Shown: positions 54,777 through 61,799 of the stretch, one piece after another
How positions within the stretch are numbered: the stretch's first letter is position 1
Layout: each line of letters begins with the position of its first letter
Source: Acidimicrobiaceae bacterium
GTDB lineage: Bacteria; Actinomycetota; Acidimicrobiia; Acidimicrobiales; RAAP-2
DNA length: 64,000 bases
Direction of reading: 5' to 3'
Assembly: GCA_003132305.1 (NCBI GenBank)
Contig: PKXJ01000032.1
Span: 377,275 to 441,274 of the forward strand
Notes under the pieces: generated by a model
Told to the model about the DNA's origin: nothing
Seen by the model: only the letters and a program-made list of their open reading frames with translations
The model's database searches: none
Made by a program: the position numbers and the translations under genes

Positions 54777-55305
54777 GGACACGGCGTTTAATCCCGACGA
54801 GACGGCCTCGTTTCGCGCGCGCGCGGGTGAGTATCTGGAGGGATCCTCTGGTGGAAGAGGATTTCGCGTGGCGATCGTCTGCGCGAGGTTCAACGGGGCG
54901 ATCACGGCGCGCCTGCTCGACGGCGCCCTCAGTGCGCTCGAAGAGGCCGGGGTTGATCGCCGTGACATCTCCATTGGCTGGGTGCCGGGCGCCTTCGAGA
55001 TTCCCTTGTTGGCGTTGGCCTACGCTGACGCCGATCGAGCCTTTGACGCAGTGATCACGTTGGGCGCGGTCATTCGTGGCGACACCGGTCACTACGAGGT
55101 GGTGGCCGGTGAGTGCGCGAGAGGCGCGCAAGACGTCCAACTGAGCACGCGCGTCCCGGTCATTTTCGGCGTGCTTACTGTCAACACCGTCGAGCAAGCG
55201 CTCGAACGATCGGAATCGGACGAAACGAACAAGGGCCGAGAAGCGGCCCAGAGTGCGCTCGCGATGGTCAGCGTACTTCGCCAAGGTTCACTCGCGAGTC
55301 CGTGA
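54763..55305 (+). CDS. ribH: 6,7-dimethyl-8-ribityllumazine synthase
   Basis: 180 residues from the ATG at 54763. Core motifs are VCARFNGAITARLLDGA, VPGAFEIPLLA, GAVIRGDTGHYEVVAGE (catalytic His) and FGVLTVNTVEQALERS. The N-terminus is about 25 residues longer than average (TSSKDTAFNPDETASFR...). Overlaps ribBA by 14 bases and couples to the cold-shock-like gene. Confidence 0.95.
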   Translation: MTSSKDTAFNPDETASFRARAGEYLEGSSGGRGFRVAIVCARFNGAITARLLDGALSALEEAGVDRRDISIGWVPGAFEIPLLALAYADADRAFDAVITLGAVIRGDTGHYEVVAGECARGAQDVQLSTRVPVIFGVLTVNTVEQALERSESDETNKGREAAQSALAMVSVLRQGSLASP

Positions 55306-55508
55306 ACGTTCTCGGCGTCGTTCAGTCTTTCGACGATAATCGCGGCGATGGTGTCGTGCGCAGTGACACCGGCGAGTCCTTCTACTTCCACTGCGTGTCC
55401 ATCAGCGACGGCACTCGACACGTTGACGAAGGTGTCCGGGTGTGCGCACACCGCTCCGTGGGTCATCGAGGTCGCGACGAGGTCGTCTCGTTGCAACAAG
55501 TCCACTGA
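55302..55508 (+). CDS. Small cold-shock-domain-like protein
   Basis: 68 residues. The pattern GVVQSFDDNRGDGVVRSDTG, then ESFYFHCVSISDGTR, follows the cold-shock domain order (strand with Phe-Asp, Gly-x-Gly, FYFH RNP-like motif, DGTR) but RNP aromatic positions are only partly kept. Probably binds single-stranded RNA or DNA. The GTG overlaps the ribH stop (GTGA). A longer frame inside ribH is not used. Confidence 0.75.
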   Translation: MNVLGVVQSFDDNRGDGVVRSDTGESFYFHCVSISDGTRHVDEGVRVCAHRSVGHRGRDEVVSLQQVH

Positions 55509-55537
55509 TCAACAAAGGCCACGAAAGTGCGACGCGC

Positions 55538-55552
55538 CTCTTCAAAGAAGAG
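55538..55552 (+). terminator. Hairpin between convergent genes
   Basis: CTCTTC - AAA - GAAGAG, 29 nt after the cold-shock-like gene and before the 3' end of the convergent secreted-protein gene. Symmetric position could serve both genes. No T-run follows. Confidence 0.4.
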
Positions 55553-55578
55553 TGACTCGCCACTGCGTCGACGAATGA

Positions 55579-55950
55579 CTAGCTCGATTTACCGGAGTCC
55601 GTACCCGATTTTTGGGGCGCAGCGCCGAGGGCAATGAGCGCCGCGCTTCGTCTCGCCGCGGCTTGAATGATGGCGGCCACGTACGTCTGGCGCGCGGCGC
55701 TTCGTTGTGCGGACGTGGTCGCCTGCGCGAGTACGTATTCGTAGATGGCGTGAGCTTGCTTCACGGCGGAGCGAAAGGTGATCTGAATGGCGCGTTGTGA
55801 CGCGCGGTAGGCCGACTCGTCTTGATGGAACGTTCGCAGCGGTGCCGATCCGTTTTGTTGTGTACCGGCCGAAGCGAGCACGGGCGTGGAGAGCCCCAAT
55901 GTGGCAACGATGCCCAGCGCAATCAGCCCTCGCGACGTCAACTTCCTCAT
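55579..55950 (-). CDS. Small secreted protein of unknown function
   Basis: 123 residues from the ATG at 55950. MRKLTSRGLIALGIVATLGL starts a signal peptide with cleavage near VLASAG. The mature part is a long Ala/Gln/Arg-rich helix (SAVKQAHAIYEYVLAQATTSAQRSA in part) typical of coiled-coil surface or periplasmic-type small proteins. No family named. TACGCT lies 7 nt before the ATG, so the transcript may be near-leaderless. Divergent from the two-component operon. Confidence 0.7.
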   Translation of the reverse strand: MRKLTSRGLIALGIVATLGLSTPVLASAGTQQNGSAPLRTFHQDESAYRASQRAIQITFRSAVKQAHAIYEYVLAQATTSAQRSAARQTYVAAIIQAAARRSAALIALGAAPQKSGTDSGKSS

Positions 55951-56015
55951 AATCGAAAGCGTACCGAGAGAAAGTGAGAAAGTACTGTGAAGCAACTGTC
56001 GAAACGTTGAGAAGT

Positions 56016-56027
56016 CCCTTATAAGGG
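56016..56027 (+). promoter_or_regulatory. 12-bp palindrome upstream of the two-component operon
   Basis: CCCTTATAAGGG is a perfect palindrome in the 130-base gap between the secreted-protein gene and the response regulator, 29 nt before the TACGCT -10-like element. A candidate operator. Confidence 0.35.
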
Positions 56028-56055
56028 CTCCCTGATGGCGCTACTCGTGAGACAG

Positions 56056-56061
56056 TACGCT
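56056..56061 (+). promoter_or_regulatory. -10 element upstream of mini-ORF and response regulator
   Basis: TACGCT, 6 nt (CACCCT), then an ATG at 56068 that opens a five-codon frame. Confidence 0.45.
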
Positions 56062-56067
56062 CACCCT

Positions 56068-56085
56068 ATGGCGGTGCGACCTTGA
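56068..56085 (+). CDS. Five-codon leader mini-ORF (MAVRP-stop)
   Basis: ATG GCG GTG CGA CCT TGA. Its stop overlaps the TTG start of the response regulator (TTGA), and its ATG sits where a leaderless transcript would begin. It may load ribosomes that re-initiate at the TTG. Very short, so chance is possible. Confidence 0.35.
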   Translation: MAVRP

Positions 56086-56771
56086 CGACCATCTTGATCA
56101 TTGACGACGAACCGGGCGTTCGCGACCTGCTCGAAGACGCGCTGGGCAACGCCGGGTACCAGACCCAGTGCGCCACCAACGGGGCCGACGGGCTCGACCA
56201 GCTCCGGCGTCGGAGTGCGGACCTGTGCATCGTGGACATCAACATGCCCACCATGAACGGGTTCGAGTTCTTGGAGAAGCTGAGGGCTCACGACACCAAG
56301 ACGCCCGTGCTGATGCTCACGGCGCGTGATTCGAGTGACGACGTCGAACGCGGTCTTCGGGTTGGCGCCGACGACTACGTTCGTAAGCCCTTCAGCCTTG
56401 AGGAGCTACTACTGCGCGTGGCGGCCATTCTTCGCCGGACGGGCATCGACGAGAACGATGACCACGTGTTCAAGTGCGGCCCACTCGTCATGAATATCGA
56501 CCGCCACGTGGTCACCTTTAGAACCGAGGAGATTGAACTCTCCGCGACCGAGTTCCGCTTACTAGAACTCCTGCTCGAACACCAAGATCGAGTCGTGACG
56601 CGCGAGCAGTTGCTCCGCGAAGTATGGAACATCGACTTTGACTCGGAAACGTCGGTACTCGACACGTACATCTCCTACGTCCGACGCAAGATCCATCGTG
56701 ACGACTTCGCGCCCATCACCACGATTCGAGGTGTGGGCTTCAAGTTGGTGGATCAGGCCCCTCGCCAGTGA
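56082..56771 (+). CDS. OmpR/PhoB-family response regulator
   Basis: 229 residues. Receiver domain with IIDDEPG (acidic pocket), phospho-acceptor Asp52 (CIVDINMPTMNG) and Lys102 (VRKPFSLEEL); winged-helix DNA-binding domain from about 132 with LSATEFRLLELLLEHQDRVV and DTYISYVRRKI, ending TIRGVGFKLV. The sequence resembles MprA/TcrA-type actinobacterial regulators. Signal unknown. The start is a TTG; no ATG or GTG is available nearby in frame. The kinase overlaps its stop. Confidence 0.93.
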   Translation: MTTILIIDDEPGVRDLLEDALGNAGYQTQCATNGADGLDQLRRRSADLCIVDINMPTMNGFEFLEKLRAHDTKTPVLMLTARDSSDDVERGLRVGADDYVRKPFSLEELLLRVAAILRRTGIDENDDHVFKCGPLVMNIDRHVVTFRTEEIELSATEFRLLELLLEHQDRVVTREQLLREVWNIDFDSETSVLDTYISYVRRKIHRDDFAPITTIRGVGFKLVDQAPRQ

Positions 56772-58129
56772 GGATTGCCACACGCCTCACCCTCCTCTTC
56801 GTACTCCTGACGTTGCTGGTGTCCTTTACGGTGGGCTGGTTCGCGGTGGTGATGAGTTCGAGAGCCCAGTACGCGACGCTCGACAGTTCCATCAATTCGG
56901 TGGTCGACAGTGGCCTCGGCGATCCCAACACCGCCCTCAGTAACGCCCTCTACGTCGTGCAACGCGACAGTTACAACCTGACGCTGGACGTGGTCTACCC
57001 GTCGGGTGAGATCACGCAGGTGAACACCCCGACGGTGCCCCTCAAACGCCGCCCAACGATCGCCAACGTCAAGGCTTCGCTGTCGCGCGTCGTTCAAGTG
57101 AGCAATCTTCCGGGCTTTCAGATTCGATCGCTCAACGTCGGCGGGGCCGACTACCTCGTCGTGGCCGCTTCGACGTCGGGCATCAAGAAGCAGAATCAAC
57201 ACCTCGCGCTCTTAGTCGCGGGCGCCGCCATCGTGGCCGCCCTCTTGGGCCTGGTGCTGGCGCGCGAAGTGATGCATCGCGATCTTCGCTCGATGGGACG
57301 ACTCATTGACTACGCCGGCGACGTGGCCGGCGGAGACGAGACGGGACCCGTGCCGCCCAGCGAAGGCAGTCGGGACTTAAAAGAACTGCGCGGGGCGCTG
57401 GTCATCATGGTGGACGCGCTGCAAGAGCGCATCGCCCTCGAAGCGCAGAACGCCAACGTCATGCAGCAGTTCATCGACGACGCGTCGCACGAGCTGCGTA
57501 CGCCGCTCACCGTCGTCAAGGGCTACAACGAACTTCTGGCCAGTGGCCGGGCGAGTCCCGAACAGCAGGTCCGCGCCGTCACGAGAGTCCAACGCGAGGT
57601 CGAACGCATGGAGGAACTCGTTCGAGACCTCTTGTTACTCGCCGAAGTTCGCGAGGCGCCCCATCACGCCGAGCAACTGGTCGATCTCAGCGAGCTCCTG
57701 CGCACGCGCGTGGGCGAGTTTGCTCTGGAACACCCCGAACGACGCCTCACCAGTGCACTGGCGTCGGGGATCACGATCCACGCGCGCGTCGACTTCGTCG
57801 ACCGCCTCCTCGGCAACGCCTTCAATAACGTCCTTCGCCATACGAAGAGCGACGCGCCCCTTCACGTGACACTGGCCGCCGCGAACCAGGAGGCGTCGCT
57901 CGTCATTGAGGACGGGGGCGCGGGACTGCCGTTCTACGGGGTGCGCCCGCAACGCTTCCAGCGATTCGACGACTCGCGCTCTCGCGAGACTGGCGGTTCG
58001 GGACTCGGCATGAGCATCATGGCCGACGTCGCCGAGTCGCTCGGCGGTGCGATGACCACCCAGGCGAGCTCCCTCGGGGGGCTCGCCTTGCACTTCGTGT
58101 TGCCGCTCGCGGTGTCGGTGAAGTCCTAG
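56768..58129 (+). CDS. Sensor histidine kinase
   Basis: 453 residues. Helix 1 (about 5-28), an exported sensor region (30-140), helix 2 (145-165), a HAMP-like linker, then the kinase core: H-box DDASHELRTPLTVVKGY (His241), N-box GNAFNNVLRHT, G1 EDGGAGLP and G2 GGSGLGMSI. Phosphorylates the regulator encoded upstream. Ends one base before the convergent DUF1844 gene. Confidence 0.93.
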   Translation: MRIATRLTLLFVLLTLLVSFTVGWFAVVMSSRAQYATLDSSINSVVDSGLGDPNTALSNALYVVQRDSYNLTLDVVYPSGEITQVNTPTVPLKRRPTIANVKASLSRVVQVSNLPGFQIRSLNVGGADYLVVAASTSGIKKQNQHLALLVAGAAIVAALLGLVLAREVMHRDLRSMGRLIDYAGDVAGGDETGPVPPSEGSRDLKELRGALVIMVDALQERIALEAQNANVMQQFIDDASHELRTPLTVVKGYNELLASGRASPEQQVRAVTRVQREVERMEELVRDLLLLAEVREAPHHAEQLVDLSELLRTRVGEFALEHPERRLTSALASGITIHARVDFVDRLLGNAFNNVLRHTKSDAPLHVTLAAANQEASLVIEDGGAGLPFYGVRPQRFQRFDDSRSRETGGSGLGMSIMADVAESLGGAMTTQASSLGGLALHFVLPLAVSVKS

Positions 58130-58426
58130 CTAGGTAGTCGGGGTACTCTTCGCGCGCACGTAGGCCTGTTGAACTTCCGCTAAGGCGCTCCGATAGAGAT
58201 CAACGTGCTCTCCGAGTCGCTCACCACCGGCGTTCACCATCGCCGCGACGGTGTCAATGACCAGCTCGGCGGCGGCGAGATTGGGTGGCGTTTCGCCGAG
58301 CCGCAGCGCCGCGACTTGGAGCAGTACGAAGAGATGGTTTCCAAGGATCGCCTCGGCGGGCGCGGCGCGCAGGTACGCGATCTCGTCGGCTTCGTTGAAC
58401 TCGGCCTCGCTCGTTGGATCGCTCAC
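58130..58426 (-). CDS. DUF1844-family small protein
   Basis: 98 residues from the GTG at 58426. The central ILGNHLFVLLQVAALRLG and NLAAAELVIDTVAAMVNAGGERLGEH segments match DUF1844, and the location divergent from infC is its usual place in actinobacteria. Function unknown. The open frame extends far upstream through infC and is not used. TACGTT lies 7 nt before the GTG. Confidence 0.82.
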   Translation of the reverse strand: MSDPTSEAEFNEADEIAYLRAAPAEAILGNHLFVLLQVAALRLGETPPNLAAAELVIDTVAAMVNAGGERLGEHVDLYRSALAEVQQAYVRAKSTPTT

Positions 58427-58659
58427 GCGAACCAACGTAGCGTTTCGAGGGCCGCTCGAAAGACTGGCGCCACGTCGAAACCGTGCACGACGACATCCTT
58501 CAAGCAGGCAACGGCGCCGAGGGACGTCACGTTGTCGACCGGGACGGCCGTCTGATAACGTAGTTGAGCAGTTCAGCAAGCGAGGTTGGCAGTGCCAACG
58601 TCCACCTGGCCACCAGCGTGCGTCCGGGTTCCCGGGAGTTGTGCGCCTCGCTTGCCGTG

Positions 58660-58680
58660 GCGACACCGCAGTGGTGTCGC
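58660..58680 (+). promoter_or_regulatory. 8-bp perfect hairpin in the infC leader
   Basis: GCGACACC - GCAGT - GGTGTCGC ends 7 nt before the AAGGAG ribosome-binding site of infC. No T-run follows. Position fits a leader element controlling infC-rpmI-rplT, an operon often autoregulated by L20 or IF3. A second small repeat (GTTGGC AGT GCCAAC) lies further upstream near 58587. The 270-base gap otherwise shows no gene. Confidence 0.45.
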
Positions 58681-58699
58681 GTAGAGCAAGGAGAGAGTT

Positions 58700-59308
58700 A
58701 TCGCAACAGTGCCTGGAGACCACCGCGTCAATGACCGTATTCGTGTCGAAACCGTTCGCCTGATCGACCAAGATGGAAATCAGCGTGGCGTGATGGCAAC
58801 GCGTGACGCGTTGGCGCTGGCGAGAAGCCTCGATTTGGACTTGGTGGAGATTGCGCCGACGGCGCAGCCGCCGGTGTGCCGCATTATGGACTACGGCAAG
58901 TTCAAGTTCGACGAGGCCCAAAAAGCCAAGGAGTCGCGACGAAAGACTCTCAACGTGGGCGTCAAGGAGATGAAGTACCGCCCGAAGATCGGCGCCGGTG
59001 ACTTCGACACCAAGACGCGGCTCGTGGAGAAGTTTCTGGGCGAAGGTCACAAGGTGAAAGTCACCATCATGTTTCGCGGTCGCGAGTCGGCCCACCCCGA
59101 GTTAGGCAAGAAGATTCTCGATCGCATTGTCGAGAAACTCGAGGACGTGGCCAAAGTGGAGTCCGCACCCAAACTCGATGGTCGCAACATGATCATGGTG
59201 CTCGGGCCTGACAGGAAGTCCAAGGCTAAGAGCGTCGAAAGTTCGAAAGTAGTTGTAGGTCAAGAAGAGTCGCCGTTAGGCGCTGAAGTTTCGCTAGAGG
59301 AGGGCTGA
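58700..59308 (+). CDS. infC: Translation initiation factor IF-3 (probable ATC start)
   Basis: 202 residues from an ATC at 58700, or 199 from the GTG at 58709. AAGGAG (58688-58693) lies 6 nt before the ATC but 15 nt before the GTG, so the rare ATC codon is favoured, in line with the rare AUU/AUC starts known for infC and its self-repression. The protein has the N-domain HRVNDRIRVETVRLIDQDGNQ, LVEIAPTAQPPVCRIMDYGKF and the C-domain FRGRESAHPELGKKILDRI. The C-terminal tail is acidic and longer than in E. coli. Confidence 0.93.
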   Translation: MATVPGDHRVNDRIRVETVRLIDQDGNQRGVMATRDALALARSLDLDLVEIAPTAQPPVCRIMDYGKFKFDEAQKAKESRRKTLNVGVKEMKYRPKIGAGDFDTKTRLVEKFLGEGHKVKVTIMFRGRESAHPELGKKILDRIVEKLEDVAKVESAPKLDGRNMIMVLGPDRKSKAKSVESSKVVVGQEESPLGAEVSLEEG

Positions 59309-59309
59309 A

Positions 59310-59504
59310 ATGCCAAAGATGAAGACAGACAGTGGTGCGAAGAAGCGCATCAAGGTCACGGGCAGCGGCAAGCTGCGCCGTCGCAAGGCCTTCCGTGGAC
59401 ACCTCATGGAAAAGAAGTCGTCGGTACGCTCGCGGCGTCTTGGTCGCCAGACCGAGATCGCGCCGGGTTCGATGAAGCACGTCAAGCGCATGCTGGGTCT
59501 GTAG
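59310..59504 (+). CDS. rpmI: Ribosomal protein L35
   Basis: 64 residues, MPKMKTDSGAKKRIKVTGSG at the start and the Lys/Arg-rich L35 core. Starts 1 base after the infC stop, with GAGGAG inside the end of infC. Confidence 0.96.
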   Translation: MPKMKTDSGAKKRIKVTGSGKLRRRKAFRGHLMEKKSSVRSRRLGRQTEIAPGSMKHVKRMLGL

Positions 59505-59533
59505 AGAGAACGAGTTAGGAAAGAGGTAGTGCT

Positions 59534-59893
59534 ATGGCACGAGTAAAGAGGGCCGTCAACGCCAAGAAGCACCACAAGGCAATTCTCGAAGAGGCGAAGG
59601 GTTACTACGGCGATCGCAGCCGTACGTTTCGCAGTGCGAACCAGGCCGTACAGCACTCCGGGGTCTACGCGTTTCGAGACCGTCGCGCTCGTAAGGGCGA
59701 GATGCGAAAACTGTGGATCCAGCGCATCAACGCGGGTAGCCGGTCGCACGGTATGAGTTACAGTCGCTTCATCGCCGGGCTCAACGCCGCGGGTATCGAA
59801 GTCGACCGTCGCATGCTGGCGGAACTGGCCGTGAACGACACGGGCGCCTTTGGCGCGATCGTCGCTCAGGCCAGCGCCGCACTGACGAAGTAG
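59534..59893 (+). CDS. rplT: Ribosomal protein L20
   Basis: 119 residues. [37 protein letters not shown] and the C-terminal [17 protein letters not shown] are typical. AGGAAAGAGG precedes the ATG. Third gene of the infC operon. Confidence 0.97.
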   Translation: MARVKRAVNAKKHHKAILEEAKGYYGDRSRTFRSANQAVQHSGVYAFRDRRARKGEMRKLWIQRINAGSRSHGMSYSRFIAGLNAAGIEVDRRMLAELAVNDTGAFGAIVAQASAALTK

Positions 59894-59928
59894 GACTCAT
59901 CGAGGCCCTGGGGTCTTCACACCAACGA

Positions 59929-60720
59929 GTGCGTCGACTTCGACGCCTCGCCCAGAAACGCTCGCTTCGATGGAGTGAGGGGACCTGCGTTATCGAGGGT
60001 CCGGACCTGGTGATCGCGGCCCTTGACGCGTCGGTGGCGTTCGAGGCGATCTACGTGGACGCGACGCGTACCTCCAGCGCGACGCTCGCTGACCTGCAAA
60101 CTCGGGCCGCCGCGAAGGGGGTTCGCGTCTTCGCACTGGCGGAGGGCGTGCTCGAGCGCGTCGCGGACGCCTCCACGCCCCAACCGGTGCTCGGGGCCGT
60201 GCGTCTCCCGCTGGTCGACGTTGCCGCGATTGCCTGTCGCGGGCTCATCTTGGTGCTGCACGACGTGCGCGATCCCGGTAACGCGGGCACGCTCATTCGC
60301 TCCGCCGACGCCGCGGGAGCGAGCGGTGTTGTCTTCACCGGACGCTCGGTGGATCCCTTTAATCCCAAAACGCTTCGCGCGACGGCCGGTTCGATCTTTC
60401 ACGTACCCGTCGCGGTCGACGAGCTGATCGTCACGCTGGCGTCCTTCGTCGGCCGGGGGGCGACGACGTTCGCCACCGTGGTGCGCGGGGGAGTAAGTCA
60501 TCGAAAGGTCGACTTCACCGGTCCCACCGTCGTCGTCATTGGCAACGAAGCCGAGGGTCTCGACGAGGCGTCGATCGCGCTCTGTCAGGGCTCGATCACC
60601 ATCGAGATGGCCGGGGCGAGTGAGTCACTCAACGCGGGGGTCGCGGGTTCGCTCATTGCGTTCGAATCTCTCTGGCAACGTGAAGGCACGACGACAAGTC
60701 CGCCAACCCCTAGCCTTTAG
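59929..60720 (+). CDS. SpoU/TrmH-family RNA 2'-O-methyltransferase
   Basis: 263 residues. An N-terminal substrate-binding domain (SLRWSEGTCVIEGPDLV) leads to the knotted SPOUT domain with the three motifs VLHDVRDPGNAGTLIRSADA, VVIGNEAEGLDE and IEMAGASESLNAGVAGSL. It methylates rRNA or tRNA using AdoMet. The GTG start has no convincing ribosome-binding site, and the in-frame codons just upstream read ALGSSHQR, resembling the conserved start of the family, so translation may begin earlier at a non-standard codon. Located between rplT and pheS as in many actinobacteria. Confidence 0.9.
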   Translation: MRRLRRLAQKRSLRWSEGTCVIEGPDLVIAALDASVAFEAIYVDATRTSSATLADLQTRAAAKGVRVFALAEGVLERVADASTPQPVLGAVRLPLVDVAAIACRGLILVLHDVRDPGNAGTLIRSADAAGASGVVFTGRSVDPFNPKTLRATAGSIFHVPVAVDELIVTLASFVGRGATTFATVVRGGVSHRKVDFTGPTVVVIGNEAEGLDEASIALCQGSITIEMAGASESLNAGVAGSLIAFESLWQREGTTTSPPTPSL

Positions 60721-60725
60721 GAGTT

Positions 60726-61799
60726 ATGACCACGTCACCACTCGAGCAACTTACTGAGCAGACGGCGGAACTCCTCGCCTCAATTGAAGCTTTGGCAACC
60801 ATCGAGGCACTGCGCGAGGCCGAAGCGTCGCTAACGGGAAAACGTTCGATTCTCTCCACTTTGCAAAAATCGCTGGGCGCGCTCGAACCCGACGCGCGCA
60901 AGGCCGCGGGTGCCGAGCTGCAAGAGGCTCGCCGCGTGGTGGAATCCGCGCTCGAAGCGCGCCGGGTGCTGCTGCTGCGAGACGCCCGACGGGCGTCACT
61001 GGAAGCGGACCGCCTCGACCTCGGTGACGTGATCGTGAGTGACGTCCACTGGCCTCTTTCTATTGGCCACCCCGGACTCGTCGCGCTGACCCAACGAGAG
61101 CTCGAGGACGTATTCGTGGGCATGGGTTTCTCCGTGGCCGACGGTCCCGAAGTCGAGAGCGACTGGTTTAACTTTGAAGCCCTGAATATTCCCCCGGGCC
61201 ACCCGGCGAGGGGCCTGTGGGACACGTTCTACGTCGAACTCGGCGAGCCCGAGACGGTCGTGTTGCGCACGCACACGTCGCCCACCCAGATCCATCTCAT
61301 GGAGCACGCCGTGTCGACCAACACGTTGCCCATTCACTCGGTGATGCCCGGACGCTGCTACCGACGAGACACCCCCGACGCGCGCCACCTCGTTGGTTTT
61401 CATCAGATCGAAGGACTGGTCGTCGACCGCGGCATCTCCTTTGGCGACTTAGCCGGCGTGATCGAGACCTTCACGCGTGCCTACTTCGGACCCGACATCG
61501 CCTCGCGGCTGCGCCCGGGCTACTTCCCCTTCACCGAACCTTCGGCGGAGTTCGAAGTGACCTGCACCATCTGTCACGGTGACGGGTGTCGCACGTGTTC
61601 TGACACGGGGTGGATTGAGCTGGGGGGCTGTGGCGTGTTGGACCCCGCGGTCCTCGAGGCCGTGGGTATTGACGGCGACGAGTGGAGCGGTTTCGCCTTT
61701 GGCTTTGGCGTCGACCGCTGCGCTCAGATGCGCCACCAACTAGGCGACATGCGCGCGTTGATCGAGAACGACACGCGCTTTTTGGGACAGTTCTCGTGA
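60726..61799 (+). CDS. pheS: Phenylalanyl-tRNA synthetase alpha subunit
   Basis: 357 residues. Coiled-coil N-terminus (to about 85), then the class II core: HPGLVALTQRELEDVFVGMGF, RTHTSPTQIHLM, PGRCYRRDTPDARHLVGFHQIEGL. A zinc-knuckle CTICHGDGCRTC (about 279-290) is present, as in many non-enterobacterial PheS. AGGAG precedes the ATG. pheT overlaps its stop. Confidence 0.96.
   Translation: MTTSPLEQLTEQTAELLASIEALATIEALREAEASLTGKRSILSTLQKSLGALEPDARKAAGAELQEARRVVESALEARRVLLLRDARRASLEADRLDLGDVIVSDVHWPLSIGHPGLVALTQRELEDVFVGMGFSVADGPEVESDWFNFEALNIPPGHPARGLWDTFYVELGEPETVVLRTHTSPTQIHLMEHAVSTNTLPIHSVMPGRCYRRDTPDARHLVGFHQIEGLVVDRGISFGDLAGVIETFTRAYFGPDIASRLRPGYFPFTEPSAEFEVTCTICHGDGCRTCSDTGWIELGGCGVLDPAVLEAVGIDGDEWSGFAFGFGVDRCAQMRHQLGDMRALIENDTRFLGQFS

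Noticed and set aside
58427-59095. Long upstream extension of the DUF1844 frame
   Set aside because: It runs antisense through infC and has no family features; DUF1844 proteins are about 100 residues.
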